A DNA stretch of 64,000 bases from Bordetella genomosp. 13 (GTDB lineage: Bacteria > Pseudomonadota > Gammaproteobacteria > Burkholderiales > Burkholderiaceae_B), in the NCBI RefSeq assembly GCF_007679965.1, contig NZ_VEHL01000004.1, positions 1 through 64,000 on the forward strand, in the 5' to 3' direction. Made by a program: the position numbers and the translations under genes. The notes below the pieces were generated by a model. The model did not search any database. It saw only the letters and a list, made by a program, of their open reading frames with translations, and was not told the origin of the DNA. The number at the start of each line of letters is the position of its first letter. Position 1 is the first letter of the stretch. This document shows, piece by piece, positions 1-8,151 of the stretch.

Positions 1-70
1 AGGACCGTGAAACGCCTTCGCGCCGATGATAGTGGATGTACATCTGTGAAAGTAGGTCATCGTCAGGCTC
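1..70 (+). rRNA. rrf: 5S ribosomal RNA, 3' part
   Basis: The first 70 bases match the 3' half of a betaproteobacterial 5S rRNA: the GCGCCGATGATAGTGG segment, then GTGAAAGTAGGTCATCG, ending in CAGGCT, the strand that closes the terminal helix. The 5' part lies outside the window, so an rRNA operon is entering from the left. A strong terminator follows nine bases later. The end position is set by the expected terminal helix and may be off by one or two bases. Confidence 0.93.
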
Positions 71-78
71 TTATCCCC

Positions 79-112
79 AAAACCCCGTAGACTCAACGTC
101 TGCGGGGTTTTG
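79..112 (+). terminator. rRNA operon terminator
   Basis: An inverted repeat reads AAACCCCG-T-AGAC, a five-base loop (TCAAC), then GTCT-G-CGGGGTTT and further T residues. It sits directly after the 5S gene and is a typical intrinsic terminator for the rRNA operon. A second, shorter hairpin (153-171, ACGCGCCA/TGGCGCGT with a three-base loop) lies just before the ribosome binding site of the next gene. Confidence 0.9.
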
Positions 113-191
113 CTTTTGCAGCAATGAAATGGTCGCCGAATGCGGCAGTTCAACGCGCCAACATGGCGCGTATCTCTTGGAGATCGGAATC

Positions 192-602
192 ATGGACATC
201 GAGGATCTGATCCAAGGCGCGGAGCGCGTGATCGACGTGCTCGGGTGCTGGCCTTCTTTCGAAGGCGCCGAGCTGATCTCCTTTGCCGTGTCCCGCTCGC
301 TGCCGGCGCAGTCCGAGGCCACGACCGCGACGCTTTGCGTGCATGTCCGGCTGCACCACGGAAAAGCTGTCTCTGCGGGTGCGAACGCGGCGGCCACGCA
401 CAACGTGCTGATCGAGTTGGTGTTGCGCGACATCCAGCACCTTGCCTTGTACGACTTCAATGACCTGAACGTCATCGACCAGCTTGATGTGAGCCGCTCC
501 GCGGACGGCTCCGTCGCGGTGGAGATCGATCCGGATTCGGGCGCGGGCGGCGCGGTTCGTTGCCGCAGCGTCGAGATCGGGCGGGTTGCATCATTGATCT
601 AG
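192..602 (+). CDS. Imm50-like immunity protein (orphan)
   Basis: A 136-residue acidic cytosolic protein without signal peptide or membrane segment. The N-terminal stretch VIDVLGCWPSFEGAEL (about residues 13-28) and the later IELVLRDIQHLALYDFNDLN region resemble the Imm50 family of polymorphic-toxin immunity proteins. That family is assigned by analogy to neutralising co-encoded toxins. The start at 192 is chosen because TTGGAG lies about ten bases upstream; the frame stays open further 5' but runs back into the 5S gene. No toxin gene is visible nearby. The gene lies only 80 bases after the rRNA terminator, so read-through could contribute to expression. The family call rests on recognising the sequence pattern and is moderately sure. 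Confidence 0.6.
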   Translation: MDIEDLIQGAERVIDVLGCWPSFEGAELISFAVSRSLPAQSEATTATLCVHVRLHHGKAVSAGANAAATHNVLIELVLRDIQHLALYDFNDLNVIDQLDVSRSADGSVAVEIDPDSGAGGAVRCRSVEIGRVASLI

Positions 603-680
603 AGGTCTTGATGTGTCTATCCGGCGCGGCCGGAATATTCCGGCGGCAGTCGCTGCGAGTCCAGAGAGTGAATCCAGGTA

Positions 681-709
681 AAAGGCCATCCTCGCGGATG
701 GCCTTTTTT
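681..709. terminator. bidirectional terminator between convergent genes
   Basis: AAAGGCCATCC - TCGC - GGATGGCCTTT followed by T residues, with an A-run on the 5' side that serves as the T-run on the other strand. It separates the Imm50-like gene (plus) from the cytochrome c peroxidase gene (minus). Confidence 0.88.
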
Positions 710-786
710 GCATGAGACCGCGGTCGTGGCAGGGCAGCACGATGGCCGCCGCCGTTAACCCGGCGAGCCTGGATCCATGACGGTCC

Positions 787-2241
787 TCAATCCACGCAGG
801 CCCGCTGGGCGGGCGTGTTTTCGCCGGGCCGGTAGTCGTCGGTCAGCGTACCGAGGAAGCAGATCAGGTCATGCACGTCGCCTTCGGACATGGGGGTCTT
901 GGAGCCCGCAGGCCGGCCGTCCAGCGGCATCTGGGTGTCGATGTTGGCCCAGTATTCCTTGGGCAGGTCGTTGAACTTCTGGACCGTGCCCGTGCCCTTG
1001 GCGTATTGCGTGGTGATCAGGCCGTAGGTGGGGTAGTTGGGGTCGTAGCCCGCGTCGCCCGGCTCGAGAACCCTGCCGCCGGCGGTGGGATACCACAGCT
1101 CGGGGTTGGTATCGCGCGTGTTGTAGAAGCGGATCGCCTGCTCGAGCGTATGGATGACGCCGTTGTGGAAGAACGCCTGGCGCAGGGCCACGTTGCGCAG
1201 CGTGGGGGCCTTGAACATGCCGCAGAAAGTGCTGGGCTTGCCGTTCTCGCCTCGCAGCGTGTGGTCGGTGCGCTGCGGACCGCACAGGCCGATGTCGTGG
1301 CGCTGCGGATCCCGGTCGTCTGCAGGAATGCTGTTGCCGTTGGCGTTGGGCGAGGTGGCGTGGGCGGTGTTGCGCGGCACGCCGATGGCTTCGTACGAGA
1401 AGTCGGTGAACAGGCCGCTGCTGCCGCGGAAGCCGGCGCCCTGGTAGTGGCACGAGGCGCAGTTGCCGGTGGCCGGATCGGTGAACACGCGCATGCCGCG
1501 CAGTTCGGCCGCCGTCAGCTGACCGCCTTTCTTGTTCGAGGTGTACAGGTCGAACTTGCTGTTGTACGGACGGAAGCTGACGTCCTCCAGCTGGAAGGCC
1601 TGCAGCGCCGCCGTGATGGATTCGAAGGCCTGGGCGCCGTCGTCGAACGCGTGTTCGCCGAACGCCTGGCGGAACAGGGGCGCATAGTCGGCTGCCTGCA
1701 CCTTGCGGACCACGGACTGCGCGGAGTCGTTGGCCATTTCCAAGGGATCCAGCAGCGGGCCTTTCGCCTGGTCGGCATGACTGGCCATCCTGCCGTCCCA
1801 GTCGAAGCCGCCGCCGGGGCCCGGCACGCTGATCGCGTCGGGGTTGTCCAGAAGGTCGGAATAGGCGGGCGTCTTGTCCTTGTAGCGCAGCGACGGCACG
1901 GCCCGCAGGCCGCGCTCGTCCATGTTGGCGCCGCCTACCTGGACGGCCAGGTCGTTGGGCGGGCCGTAGGCGAAGCGGGGGTCGTGGCAGGTGGCGCAGG
2001 CCATCGTGCCGGAACCCGAGAGCGTACGGTCGAAGAACAGCTTCTGACCCACCTGCGCGGCCAGGCTCAGGGGCTTCTGGTGTATGACTGGGTTGTTCCA
2101 CGTCGCGGCAGTGGGCTGCGCGGCAGCCGGCGCGCCGGCCGCGGGGGTTCCGCGGACGACGGCCGACACCACGATGACCGCCGCCGTTGCCGCGAGCAGG
2201 GTGCTCGCCGTGTGCAACTGCTTTCTGGAGATCATCGGCAT
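787..2241 (-). CDS. Di-haem cytochrome c peroxidase / MauG-family protein
   Basis: A 484-residue periplasmic protein. Residues 9-33 form a hydrophobic export signal. Two c-type haem sites are visible: CATCH at residues 82-86 and CASCH at 261-265. The segment FKAPTLRNVALRQAFFHNG (about 343-361) is the conserved region of the bacterial cytochrome c peroxidase/MauG family. Such enzymes reduce hydrogen peroxide or oxidise other substrates with electrons from small cytochromes. It is the last gene of the phoD operon: its ATG lies five bases after the stop of the phosphoesterase gene, so the two are probably translationally coupled. A second ATG two codons on (2235) is equally possible. The link between a peroxidase-type enzyme and phosphatases is not explained by known pathways. 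Confidence 0.9.
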   Translation of the reverse strand: MPMISRKQLHTASTLLAATAAVIVVSAVVRGTPAAGAPAAAQPTAATWNNPVIHQKPLSLAAQVGQKLFFDRTLSGSGTMACATCHDPRFAYGPPNDLAVQVGGANMDERGLRAVPSLRYKDKTPAYSDLLDNPDAISVPGPGGGFDWDGRMASHADQAKGPLLDPLEMANDSAQSVVRKVQAADYAPLFRQAFGEHAFDDGAQAFESITAALQAFQLEDVSFRPYNSKFDLYTSNKKGGQLTAAELRGMRVFTDPATGNCASCHYQGAGFRGSSGLFTDFSYEAIGVPRNTAHATSPNANGNSIPADDRDPQRHDIGLCGPQRTDHTLRGENGKPSTFCGMFKAPTLRNVALRQAFFHNGVIHTLEQAIRFYNTRDTNPELWYPTAGGRVLEPGDAGYDPNYPTYGLITTQYAKGTGTVQKFNDLPKEYWANIDTQMPLDGRPAGSKTPMSEGDVHDLICFLGTLTDDYRPGENTPAQRACVD

Positions 2242-2245
2242 TCGC

Positions 2246-4534
2246 TTACTTGACGGCCCACACGCTGCGTTGGGTCTTGTCCGGGCCCACCTGCGGCGGC
2301 AGCGCGGCATCCTGCGTGGCCTGCTTCTGGTGGTAGTCCTTCGGGATCACGTACGCGTGGTTCATGGGACGAACCGCGTCGAAGTGCGTGTCGCCGCTGT
2401 TGGCGTACTCGGGCAAGAGGTCCAGGTGCTGCGCGATGAACTTCTCGGTGTAGCGGGCGCGGTTCAGGTAGCTGCCGTCGACCATCGGGTCGGCGATCTG
2501 GAACATGTCCTGCATGGTGCGCACGAACGAGAAGTGGCTGTAGGCGTCGCTGTCGACCACGCCTCGGGGCGCGCGCGGCTGGTTGCTCACGATCAGGAAG
2601 ATCGAGTTGCCGTGGCCGTGGTTGCCTTCGGTGTAGTTGACGATGGACGGATCGGCCGAGAAGGTGCCGTCATCGTTCTGCTTCAGGGACTGCGATACGG
2701 TGCTGTTGCTGACGTTCCAGCCGCAGCAGGAGTTGAAGCCGCTGCTGGCCGTGCCTTCGTCGAACATGATCACGATGGCGGAACGCTTCTGGGCGTTCTT
2801 CCACAGCGTCGAGGCCTGGATCTTCTTGATCATGTAGTCGACGTAGTTGTCGCCGCGCGTCAGGATGGCCGCGCCGCTGCAGTCGCTGGCCAGGGCGCCG
2901 TCGGCGCGCTTGACGGTGGTCGAATGCATGTCGTCGCACTGGTCGGGGATCAGGAAGTTCAGCGTGCCCACGTCGCCGGATTCCAGGTCCTTGCCCAACT
3001 GGTCGACTTCATAGTTGGCCGGCACCTGGTATTTGCTGCCGTTCTTCAGGCTGGCGTCGAACTGACCGCCGCCCATGGTGCGGTTGCTGAAGGTGAAGTC
3101 GGGCAACAGGCGCGCGTCCTGGAAGGCCATCGGAGGACTGTGCTTGGTCTTGTACAGGCCACCAGGCATCGGCACGGCGCCGGGCGTGCCCACAGGGGTG
3201 GGGCTGTCGCCGATGCCGTTGGGGTAGACGTTGTCCTCACCCATCACGGTGGGATCGCCGACGCTGTCGGTACGGATGTCCTGGCCGGGGTTGACGCTTT
3301 CGTTGTAGACGCGCCAGTTCATGCCGGACTTCTCCAGCAGGGTGAACAGGTTGGGGCCCGAGATGTTGTGGTTGGTGCCGCCGCCGCAGTTGGTGCTTGG
3401 GTTGAACGGCGAGGCGCCCAGGCCGGGCTTGGTGTTGTCCGGGATGGAATCCTTCGGCGCGTTGGCGCCGGTGGCGCCGCAGTTCCATTGCGAGTCGTCG
3501 GTGATGCCGAAGTCGTCGCCGCCGCCCACGGCCGTGTAGTTCGGCTCGCTGGGCTGGCCGGTCGAGAAGTAGTTCGACAGCTGGTTGTAGTCTTTCAGGT
3601 ACTTCGAGATCTTGGGCGCGTAGGGCTGGTTCAGGATGGTGTTCGAGCCCTTGTTCTCGAGGAACAGCACGAACAGGTGGTCGTAGCGCGGGATGCCTTC
3701 GATGTTGAAGGCGGCCTGCTGGGCCTGCTTGAAGGTGATCGGGGCGCGGGTGTCGCGCGTGACGGCGGTTTCCGGCGTCACGTTGAACATGTTGGTCAGC
3801 TCGGGATTGCCGCCTTCCACGGCCAGGGCGTCGGGGTACAGATCGCCGCGGTCCAGCTTGGTGGTGGCGTACGTGTAGCGGTTGGCCAGCTGGTTGGCTT
3901 CGAACAGCAGCGAGGCCTGCGTGGCGCCGGTGGCGGCGTGCACGTCGCCGATCACGTCGGCCGGCTTCACCTTCACGCGCGTGGCCAGGTTGGCCTTCTC
4001 GGTGGCGTAGTCGCTGTTGTCGTCCTCGACCATGCGCTGGATCTCGCTGGACATGGGGCTGATGACGATTTTGTCGGCGCCCTGGTCCTTGATCTGGGCG
4101 GCGGACACGCGCAGCGCCATGCGGCTGGCGACGTGGGCCTTGCTGGCGGTGTTGATGGCGTCGGTGCCCACGTCGGCCAGCAGCGAGGAGCCTTCCGGCA
4201 CGGTGATGGTGAATGCCCCGTTGCCGTCCGCGACGGCGGAGGTTTCGGACGGGTCGCACTTGCCGTTCTCGTCGGCATCGGCGCAGACGCGCGCGCCGCC
4301 GAGGTAGGCGGCTTCGATGGTGGGGTTGGTGCTGCTGCCGGCCTTGTAGGCCGAGCCCGTGACCTTGCCGTGCAGGGTGGTCATCGCGGCGGGCGTGTCG
4401 CCGGCCGGAGGCGTGGAGGAGTCGTTGTCGTCGCTGCCGCCGTTACAGGCGGCCAGGGTCAGCGCCGCGGCCAGCGCCGTCATGGCGTACAGCGGAGCGC
4501 GGTGCGCCGCGCGGACGGATGTTGCCAGGGTCAT
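2246..4534 (-). CDS. AcpA-type acid phosphatase/phosphoesterase lipoprotein
   Basis: A 762-residue secreted phosphoesterase. The N-terminus carries a signal peptide ending in a lipobox (TLAAC, Cys30), so it is probably a lipoprotein. Around residues 50-120 there is a small domain with DADENGKCD, resembling Ca-binding or prealbumin-like modules of cell-surface lipoproteins. The catalytic region starts near residue 280 with RYDHLFVLFLENKGSNT and includes the PNYTAVGGGDDFG segment, as in the AcpA/phospholipase C (phosphoesterase) superfamily, which hydrolyses phosphomonoesters or phospholipids outside the cytoplasm. At 762 residues it is longer than typical AcpA proteins because of the N-terminal extension. 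The start is supported by GAGAGAAAC just upstream. It lies 64 bases after phoD and just before the peroxidase gene. Substrate unknown. Confidence 0.85.
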   Translation of the reverse strand: MTLATSVRAAHRAPLYAMTALAAALTLAACNGGSDDNDSSTPPAGDTPAAMTTLHGKVTGSAYKAGSSTNPTIEAAYLGGARVCADADENGKCDPSETSAVADGNGAFTITVPEGSSLLADVGTDAINTASKAHVASRMALRVSAAQIKDQGADKIVISPMSSEIQRMVEDDNSDYATEKANLATRVKVKPADVIGDVHAATGATQASLLFEANQLANRYTYATTKLDRGDLYPDALAVEGGNPELTNMFNVTPETAVTRDTRAPITFKQAQQAAFNIEGIPRYDHLFVLFLENKGSNTILNQPYAPKISKYLKDYNQLSNYFSTGQPSEPNYTAVGGGDDFGITDDSQWNCGATGANAPKDSIPDNTKPGLGASPFNPSTNCGGGTNHNISGPNLFTLLEKSGMNWRVYNESVNPGQDIRTDSVGDPTVMGEDNVYPNGIGDSPTPVGTPGAVPMPGGLYKTKHSPPMAFQDARLLPDFTFSNRTMGGGQFDASLKNGSKYQVPANYEVDQLGKDLESGDVGTLNFLIPDQCDDMHSTTVKRADGALASDCSGAAILTRGDNYVDYMIKKIQASTLWKNAQKRSAIVIMFDEGTASSGFNSCCGWNVSNSTVSQSLKQNDDGTFSADPSIVNYTEGNHGHGNSIFLIVSNQPRAPRGVVDSDAYSHFSFVRTMQDMFQIADPMVDGSYLNRARYTEKFIAQHLDLLPEYANSGDTHFDAVRPMNHAYVIPKDYHQKQATQDAALPPQVGPDKTQRSVWAVK

Positions 4535-4598
4535 GGTGTTTCTCTCTGATTAAGGCAGGCCGCGAGCGGCCTGCGGACATGAGTGGGATGGGCAGGAA

Positions 4599-6629
4599 TC
4601 AGGTGGACTGGGGCAGTTGCACGGTGGGCGCGCCGGACGGGACCGTCACGGTGTAGGTGCCAGCCAGCAGCGGCGCCGCGGGCAGGGCGCCGTTGACCAG
4701 CGGCTTCACGCTCTTGAAGTCGCACACCAGCGACTCGGCCTTCAGCGTGACGACCGTGTAGCCGTGCGCGTCGGTATCGACGTGCTTGAGCCACGCGTTG
4801 TTGCTGCCCAGCGTGCCGTTGAGCTTGTTGGTGATGTTCTGGTAGACCAGCGGCGCCAGGCTGGCCAGCGCCTCGGTGTGCACCTGGTCGACGAAGAAGC
4901 GGAACAGAGAGGAGCTCGACACGCCGGCGGTCACCAGGTCGACCATGACGGGCACGGGCGTCGCGGCGTCGTAGTCGTCCATGACCTGCCCGGCGAAGAA
5001 CGCGTGGATATCGCCCGTCAGCGACACGACGTTCTTGATGCCGTTGTCCTTCAGGAAGCCCATCAGCGCCTTGCGTTCGCCGTTGTAGCCGTCCCACTGG
5101 TCGGCGTTGATCAGCATCTTGTTCAGGAACGACAGGGGGGGCAGCTGGGTGTTGAGCGCGGCCACCGCGGCGTCGACCGTGGGCTTGCCGAAGATCGGGT
5201 CGAACAGGGCGTGCACGTTGGTGAACGCCGCGGGCAGCGTGCCCGAGGCTTTCAGCGCGGCCACGTCTCTGCGCACGGCCGGCACGATCAGCGTGTCGCG
5301 TACCGGCTGCAGGTCATCGGGCGAGGTGGCGACGATGGCGTCCGCGAGCAGCTGGACCGTGGCTTCCTGGCCGTCGACCTGCATGCGCAACAGCGAGACT
5401 TCGTTGCCCCACAGGCGCCATGCCGTCTTGCCCTGGCTGGACAGCATCTCCTTCTGCCACCACGTGCGCTGCGTGTCGCCCAGCATCGAGACCGGGGTGA
5501 GCGCGTTGCCGGCGCCGGCGATCTTGGCGGCTTCGGCGTCGGCCAGGGTCTTCTGGGGAACCAGGTAGCGGCTGCCCAGGAAGCCGCCCGCGGCGGCTTC
5601 GGGGATGACGTGGTCGGCCCGGTACAGGCGCTCGTCGGTCATGACCAGCGTGGCCAGCGAGCCGAACTGGAAGGAGCGGTAGATCTGGATGTTGTCGAAC
5701 GCGGGGTTCTTGGCGTCGAAGCTGACGTCGGCGGGCATGAACTCGAACCAGGCCTGGCTGGCGCTGCGGCGGCGCTGCGTCTGGTGGTTCCTGTCGTCGT
5801 CCGCGGCGTAGGTCTGGTGATCCTGCCAGGCGTCATCGGAGAACTCGTGGTCGTCCCAGATGGCGATCATGGGGAAGCGCGCGTGCAGGGCCTGCAGGCG
5901 CGGGTCCGCGCGGTACTGCTTGTACAGGGCGCGGTAGTCGGCGACGGTGGTGGCGTAGATCGAGCCATCGGCCTGCCTGGTGCCGTCGGGCAGCGCTAGC
6001 GGGGCGTGGGCCGCCTCGGCCAGGCCCACCGGCACGTGGGCGGGCAGGCTTTCGTAGATGTAGTCGCCCAGGTGGACCACGAAATCAAGGTCCTCCTTCA
6101 GCATCTCGTCGAACGCGCCCCAGTGGTTCGCGTTCCAGTCCTGACAGGAGATGAAGGCGAACTTGAGTTGCGCGACGGAGGCACCCGCGGCGGGCGCGGT
6201 CTTGGTGCGGCCGGCCGTGCTGGTGGCGTCGCCGGCGACGAAGCGGTAGAAATACGTGGTGGCGGGGTTCAGGCCTGTGACCTTGTGGCGCACCGTGTAG
6301 TCCCATGCCGCATCGGCCTGGACGGGTTCGTCGACCAGCAGATGCGCGAATGCCTGGTCGCTGGCCAGTTGCACACGGACGTTGACGGGATGGGTGCCGT
6401 CCGCCCCGTCGATGCGGGTCCACAGGATGATGCTGTCGGGGCGCGGGTCTCCCGATGCGATGCCTTGCGCGAAGGCTAGCTTGCGCGGCGGGGTGTCGTT
6501 GCCGCCGCCGCCGTTGCCGGCTTCGTCATCGTCACTGTCGTGATCGCTGCCGCAAGCGGTGAGCGTGCCGGTCATGGCAACGGAAACGGTGAGGAAGCTT
6601 CCCCACTTGATGAAATTGCGACGGTCCAT
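4599..6629 (-). CDS. phoD: PhoD-family alkaline phosphatase (phosphodiesterase)
   Basis: A 676-residue exported metallophosphatase. The start at 6629 gives MDRRNFIKWG, a twin-arginine signal, and TACG around Cys26 may be a lipobox, so Tat export and lipidation are both plausible. A fibronectin-like N-terminal domain (IASGDPRPDSIILWTRI) precedes the metallophosphatase core with SCQDWN, VVHLGDYIYES and IAIWDDHEFSDD, which supply metal ligands in PhoD enzymes. PhoD releases phosphate from phosphodiesters and phosphomonoesters under phosphate starvation. It is the first gene of a three-gene operon. A Pho-box-like repeat lies about 210 bases upstream (6842-6870), suggesting PhoB control. An Asp/Glu-rich and Gly-rich linker follows the signal (about residues 28-47). 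Confidence 0.93.
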   Translation of the reverse strand: MDRRNFIKWGSFLTVSVAMTGTLTACGSDHDSDDDEAGNGGGGNDTPPRKLAFAQGIASGDPRPDSIILWTRIDGADGTHPVNVRVQLASDQAFAHLLVDEPVQADAAWDYTVRHKVTGLNPATTYFYRFVAGDATSTAGRTKTAPAAGASVAQLKFAFISCQDWNANHWGAFDEMLKEDLDFVVHLGDYIYESLPAHVPVGLAEAAHAPLALPDGTRQADGSIYATTVADYRALYKQYRADPRLQALHARFPMIAIWDDHEFSDDAWQDHQTYAADDDRNHQTQRRRSASQAWFEFMPADVSFDAKNPAFDNIQIYRSFQFGSLATLVMTDERLYRADHVIPEAAAGGFLGSRYLVPQKTLADAEAAKIAGAGNALTPVSMLGDTQRTWWQKEMLSSQGKTAWRLWGNEVSLLRMQVDGQEATVQLLADAIVATSPDDLQPVRDTLIVPAVRRDVAALKASGTLPAAFTNVHALFDPIFGKPTVDAAVAALNTQLPPLSFLNKMLINADQWDGYNGERKALMGFLKDNGIKNVVSLTGDIHAFFAGQVMDDYDAATPVPVMVDLVTAGVSSSSLFRFFVDQVHTEALASLAPLVYQNITNKLNGTLGSNNAWLKHVDTDAHGYTVVTLKAESLVCDFKSVKPLVNGALPAAPLLAGTYTVTVPSGAPTVQLPQST

Positions 6630-6841
6630 GTTCTGCCCGTGTTGTACAGAGAGTGTTTTGAGGCGGTCCACTGCCGATTGCCGTGCAGCGGCAGGCCGCA
6701 GGGCACGGCGATGGAATCGCCAGGGTTTTGTGAAAGCCCGCCATTCACGCATGGCCGAGTGGCTGGGACATGACCGATTCGAGTCAGCTTGGCGGCGTTG
6801 AAACAAAGGGTTCAACGACCCCTCAGCTTGCGTTCATGGGG

Positions 6842-6870
6842 TCATCAGATAACGTTCAGATTCCAGACAG
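6842..6870 (-). promoter_or_regulatory. Pho-box-like direct repeats upstream of phoD
   Basis: On the minus strand there are three seven-base units, CTGTCTG, CTGAACG and CTGATGA, each starting exactly 11 bases after the previous one. This is the architecture of PhoB binding sites (CTGTCAT-type units at 11-bp spacing). The first unit fits best and the middle one is the most degenerate. I do not see a clear -10 sequence at the expected distance, and the leader to the phoD start is long (about 210 bases). The rest of the 447-base gap 6630-7076 holds no gene; a small dyad (GTCACG-GG-CGTGAC) lies at 6938-6951. Confidence 0.6.
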
Positions 6871-7076
6871 AATGGTGCTGGGAGAGGGGTGTCCGCGCAG
6901 GGCGGAGGCGGCCGCACGGGGCGGTGTACAGGCACGCGTCACGGGCGTGACATATGCGGCGGCATCACGTCGGCCGCCACGGGTTCGACGTGGGGGACGT
7001 GCGGCCATGGCGGCGGCGCGTGGGTGAAACGACTGTGGTGAGCCTGCGGGGCGGCGTCGGGACGCGGTCCTGGCGG

Positions 7077-8048
7077 CTAGCCTGCCCGCATCTCCAGCGG
7101 CGTGCGGTCCAGGAAGCGTTCGAACGCGTCCAGGAAGGTCTGCTCCACCAGCGTCAGCTTGCGCTGCTTGTGCCAGGTGAGGAACACGTCCAGTTCGGCG
7201 ATGACGTCGTCGGGCGGCATGCGCCGCAGGTCGCCAGCCTGCAGGTCCTGGCGGATCATGTGCTCGGGCAGGCAGCTCAGGCCCATGCCGGCAATGACCA
7301 TGCGGCGGATCTCCTCGACGTTGGGCGAGGTGCCGACGATGCGGCCGGTGAAGCCCTGCTGGTCGCGGAAGATGGTCAAGGGCGACAGCGTGTCGCCCAA
7401 CTGGTCGCTGGCGAAACTGACGAAGTTCTGGTCCAGCAGGTCTTCCACCTGGACGCTGCGGCGCGAGAACAGCGGATGGTTGCGGCCGCACACGGTGACG
7501 TAGCGGTGGCGCATGAACAGCCGCCTTTCCAGGCTGTCGATGGCCTTGCGGCACAGGCAGATGCCCAGCGCCGGAACCCGCTTGCTGAGCGCGTCCAGGA
7601 TGAATGCGCTCTGCATGACGTCCACGTAGAACTCGATGCGGGGATGGCGGCGATGGAACTGCATCAGGAAATCGTCGTACGCCGCGCTCTGGATCTTGCT
7701 CATCAGCATCAGGCGCAGCGTGCCGGCGATCTCGCCTTCGTCCTGCGCCGTGGCTTCGTCGATGCGCGCCACCATGCCGTACATGTCGCGCGCGATGCGG
7801 TAGAGCGCCTCGCCCAGCGCGGTCAGCCGGAATTCGCCGTTGCGGCGGTACAGCAGCGTGCCGCCCACCGCGTCTTCCAGGCGCTTGAGGGCCTGGCTGA
7901 CCGCGGGCTGGCTGAGATGCAGCGCGGTGGCCGCGCGGCTGATGCCGCGTTCCTGCACCACGAACATGAAGGTGCGCAGCAGGTTCCAGTCCAGGCGTTC
8001 CGGAGCGAGCGGTGAGGCGGTCTTGCTGGGCGCGGCAGGATGAGACAT
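7077..8048 (-). CDS. LysR-family transcriptional regulator
   Basis: A 323-residue LysR-type regulator. The winged helix-turn-helix lies at about residues 18-78 (LLRTFMFVVQERGISRAATA, then HLSQPAVSQALKRLE), followed by a periplasmic-binding-like effector domain. The start at 8048 (MSHPAAPSK) leaves a short linker before the DNA-binding domain. It lies 103 bases downstream of the deacetylase gene on the same strand, at the end of the transporter-deacetylase unit, and is the obvious candidate to regulate it. The effector is unknown. The conserved element at 10595-10640 upstream of the transporter could be its target, but that is inference. Confidence 0.9.
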   Translation of the reverse strand: MSHPAAPSKTASPLAPERLDWNLLRTFMFVVQERGISRAATALHLSQPAVSQALKRLEDAVGGTLLYRRNGEFRLTALGEALYRIARDMYGMVARIDEATAQDEGEIAGTLRLMLMSKIQSAAYDDFLMQFHRRHPRIEFYVDVMQSAFILDALSKRVPALGICLCRKAIDSLERRLFMRHRYVTVCGRNHPLFSRRSVQVEDLLDQNFVSFASDQLGDTLSPLTIFRDQQGFTGRIVGTSPNVEEIRRMVIAGMGLSCLPEHMIRQDLQAGDLRRMPPDDVIAELDVFLTWHKQRKLTLVEQTFLDAFERFLDRTPLEMRAG

Positions 8049-8151
8049 GGCGAGCGAGAGAAAGGGCGGGGCGCCTCGGGGATCACGGCGCCGTCTGCGC
8101 AGGCGGTGCCGCGTGGAGGCGGCCTCGTTCCAATACGCGCGGCGGATCCGG

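Noticed and set aside
2084-4549. Very long open frame on the plus strand opposite the acpA-like gene (over 800 codons)
   Set aside because: It is composed of Val/Gly/Ala/Arg-rich sequence with no recognisable motif, has no ribosome binding site, and mirrors the third-position GC bias of the real gene. Similar antisense frames occur opposite most genes here.
6938-6951. Operator dyad GTCACG-GG-CGTGAC upstream of phoD
   Set aside because: Short, GC-rich, and no regulator can be linked to it; dyads of this size are expected by chance in this base composition.
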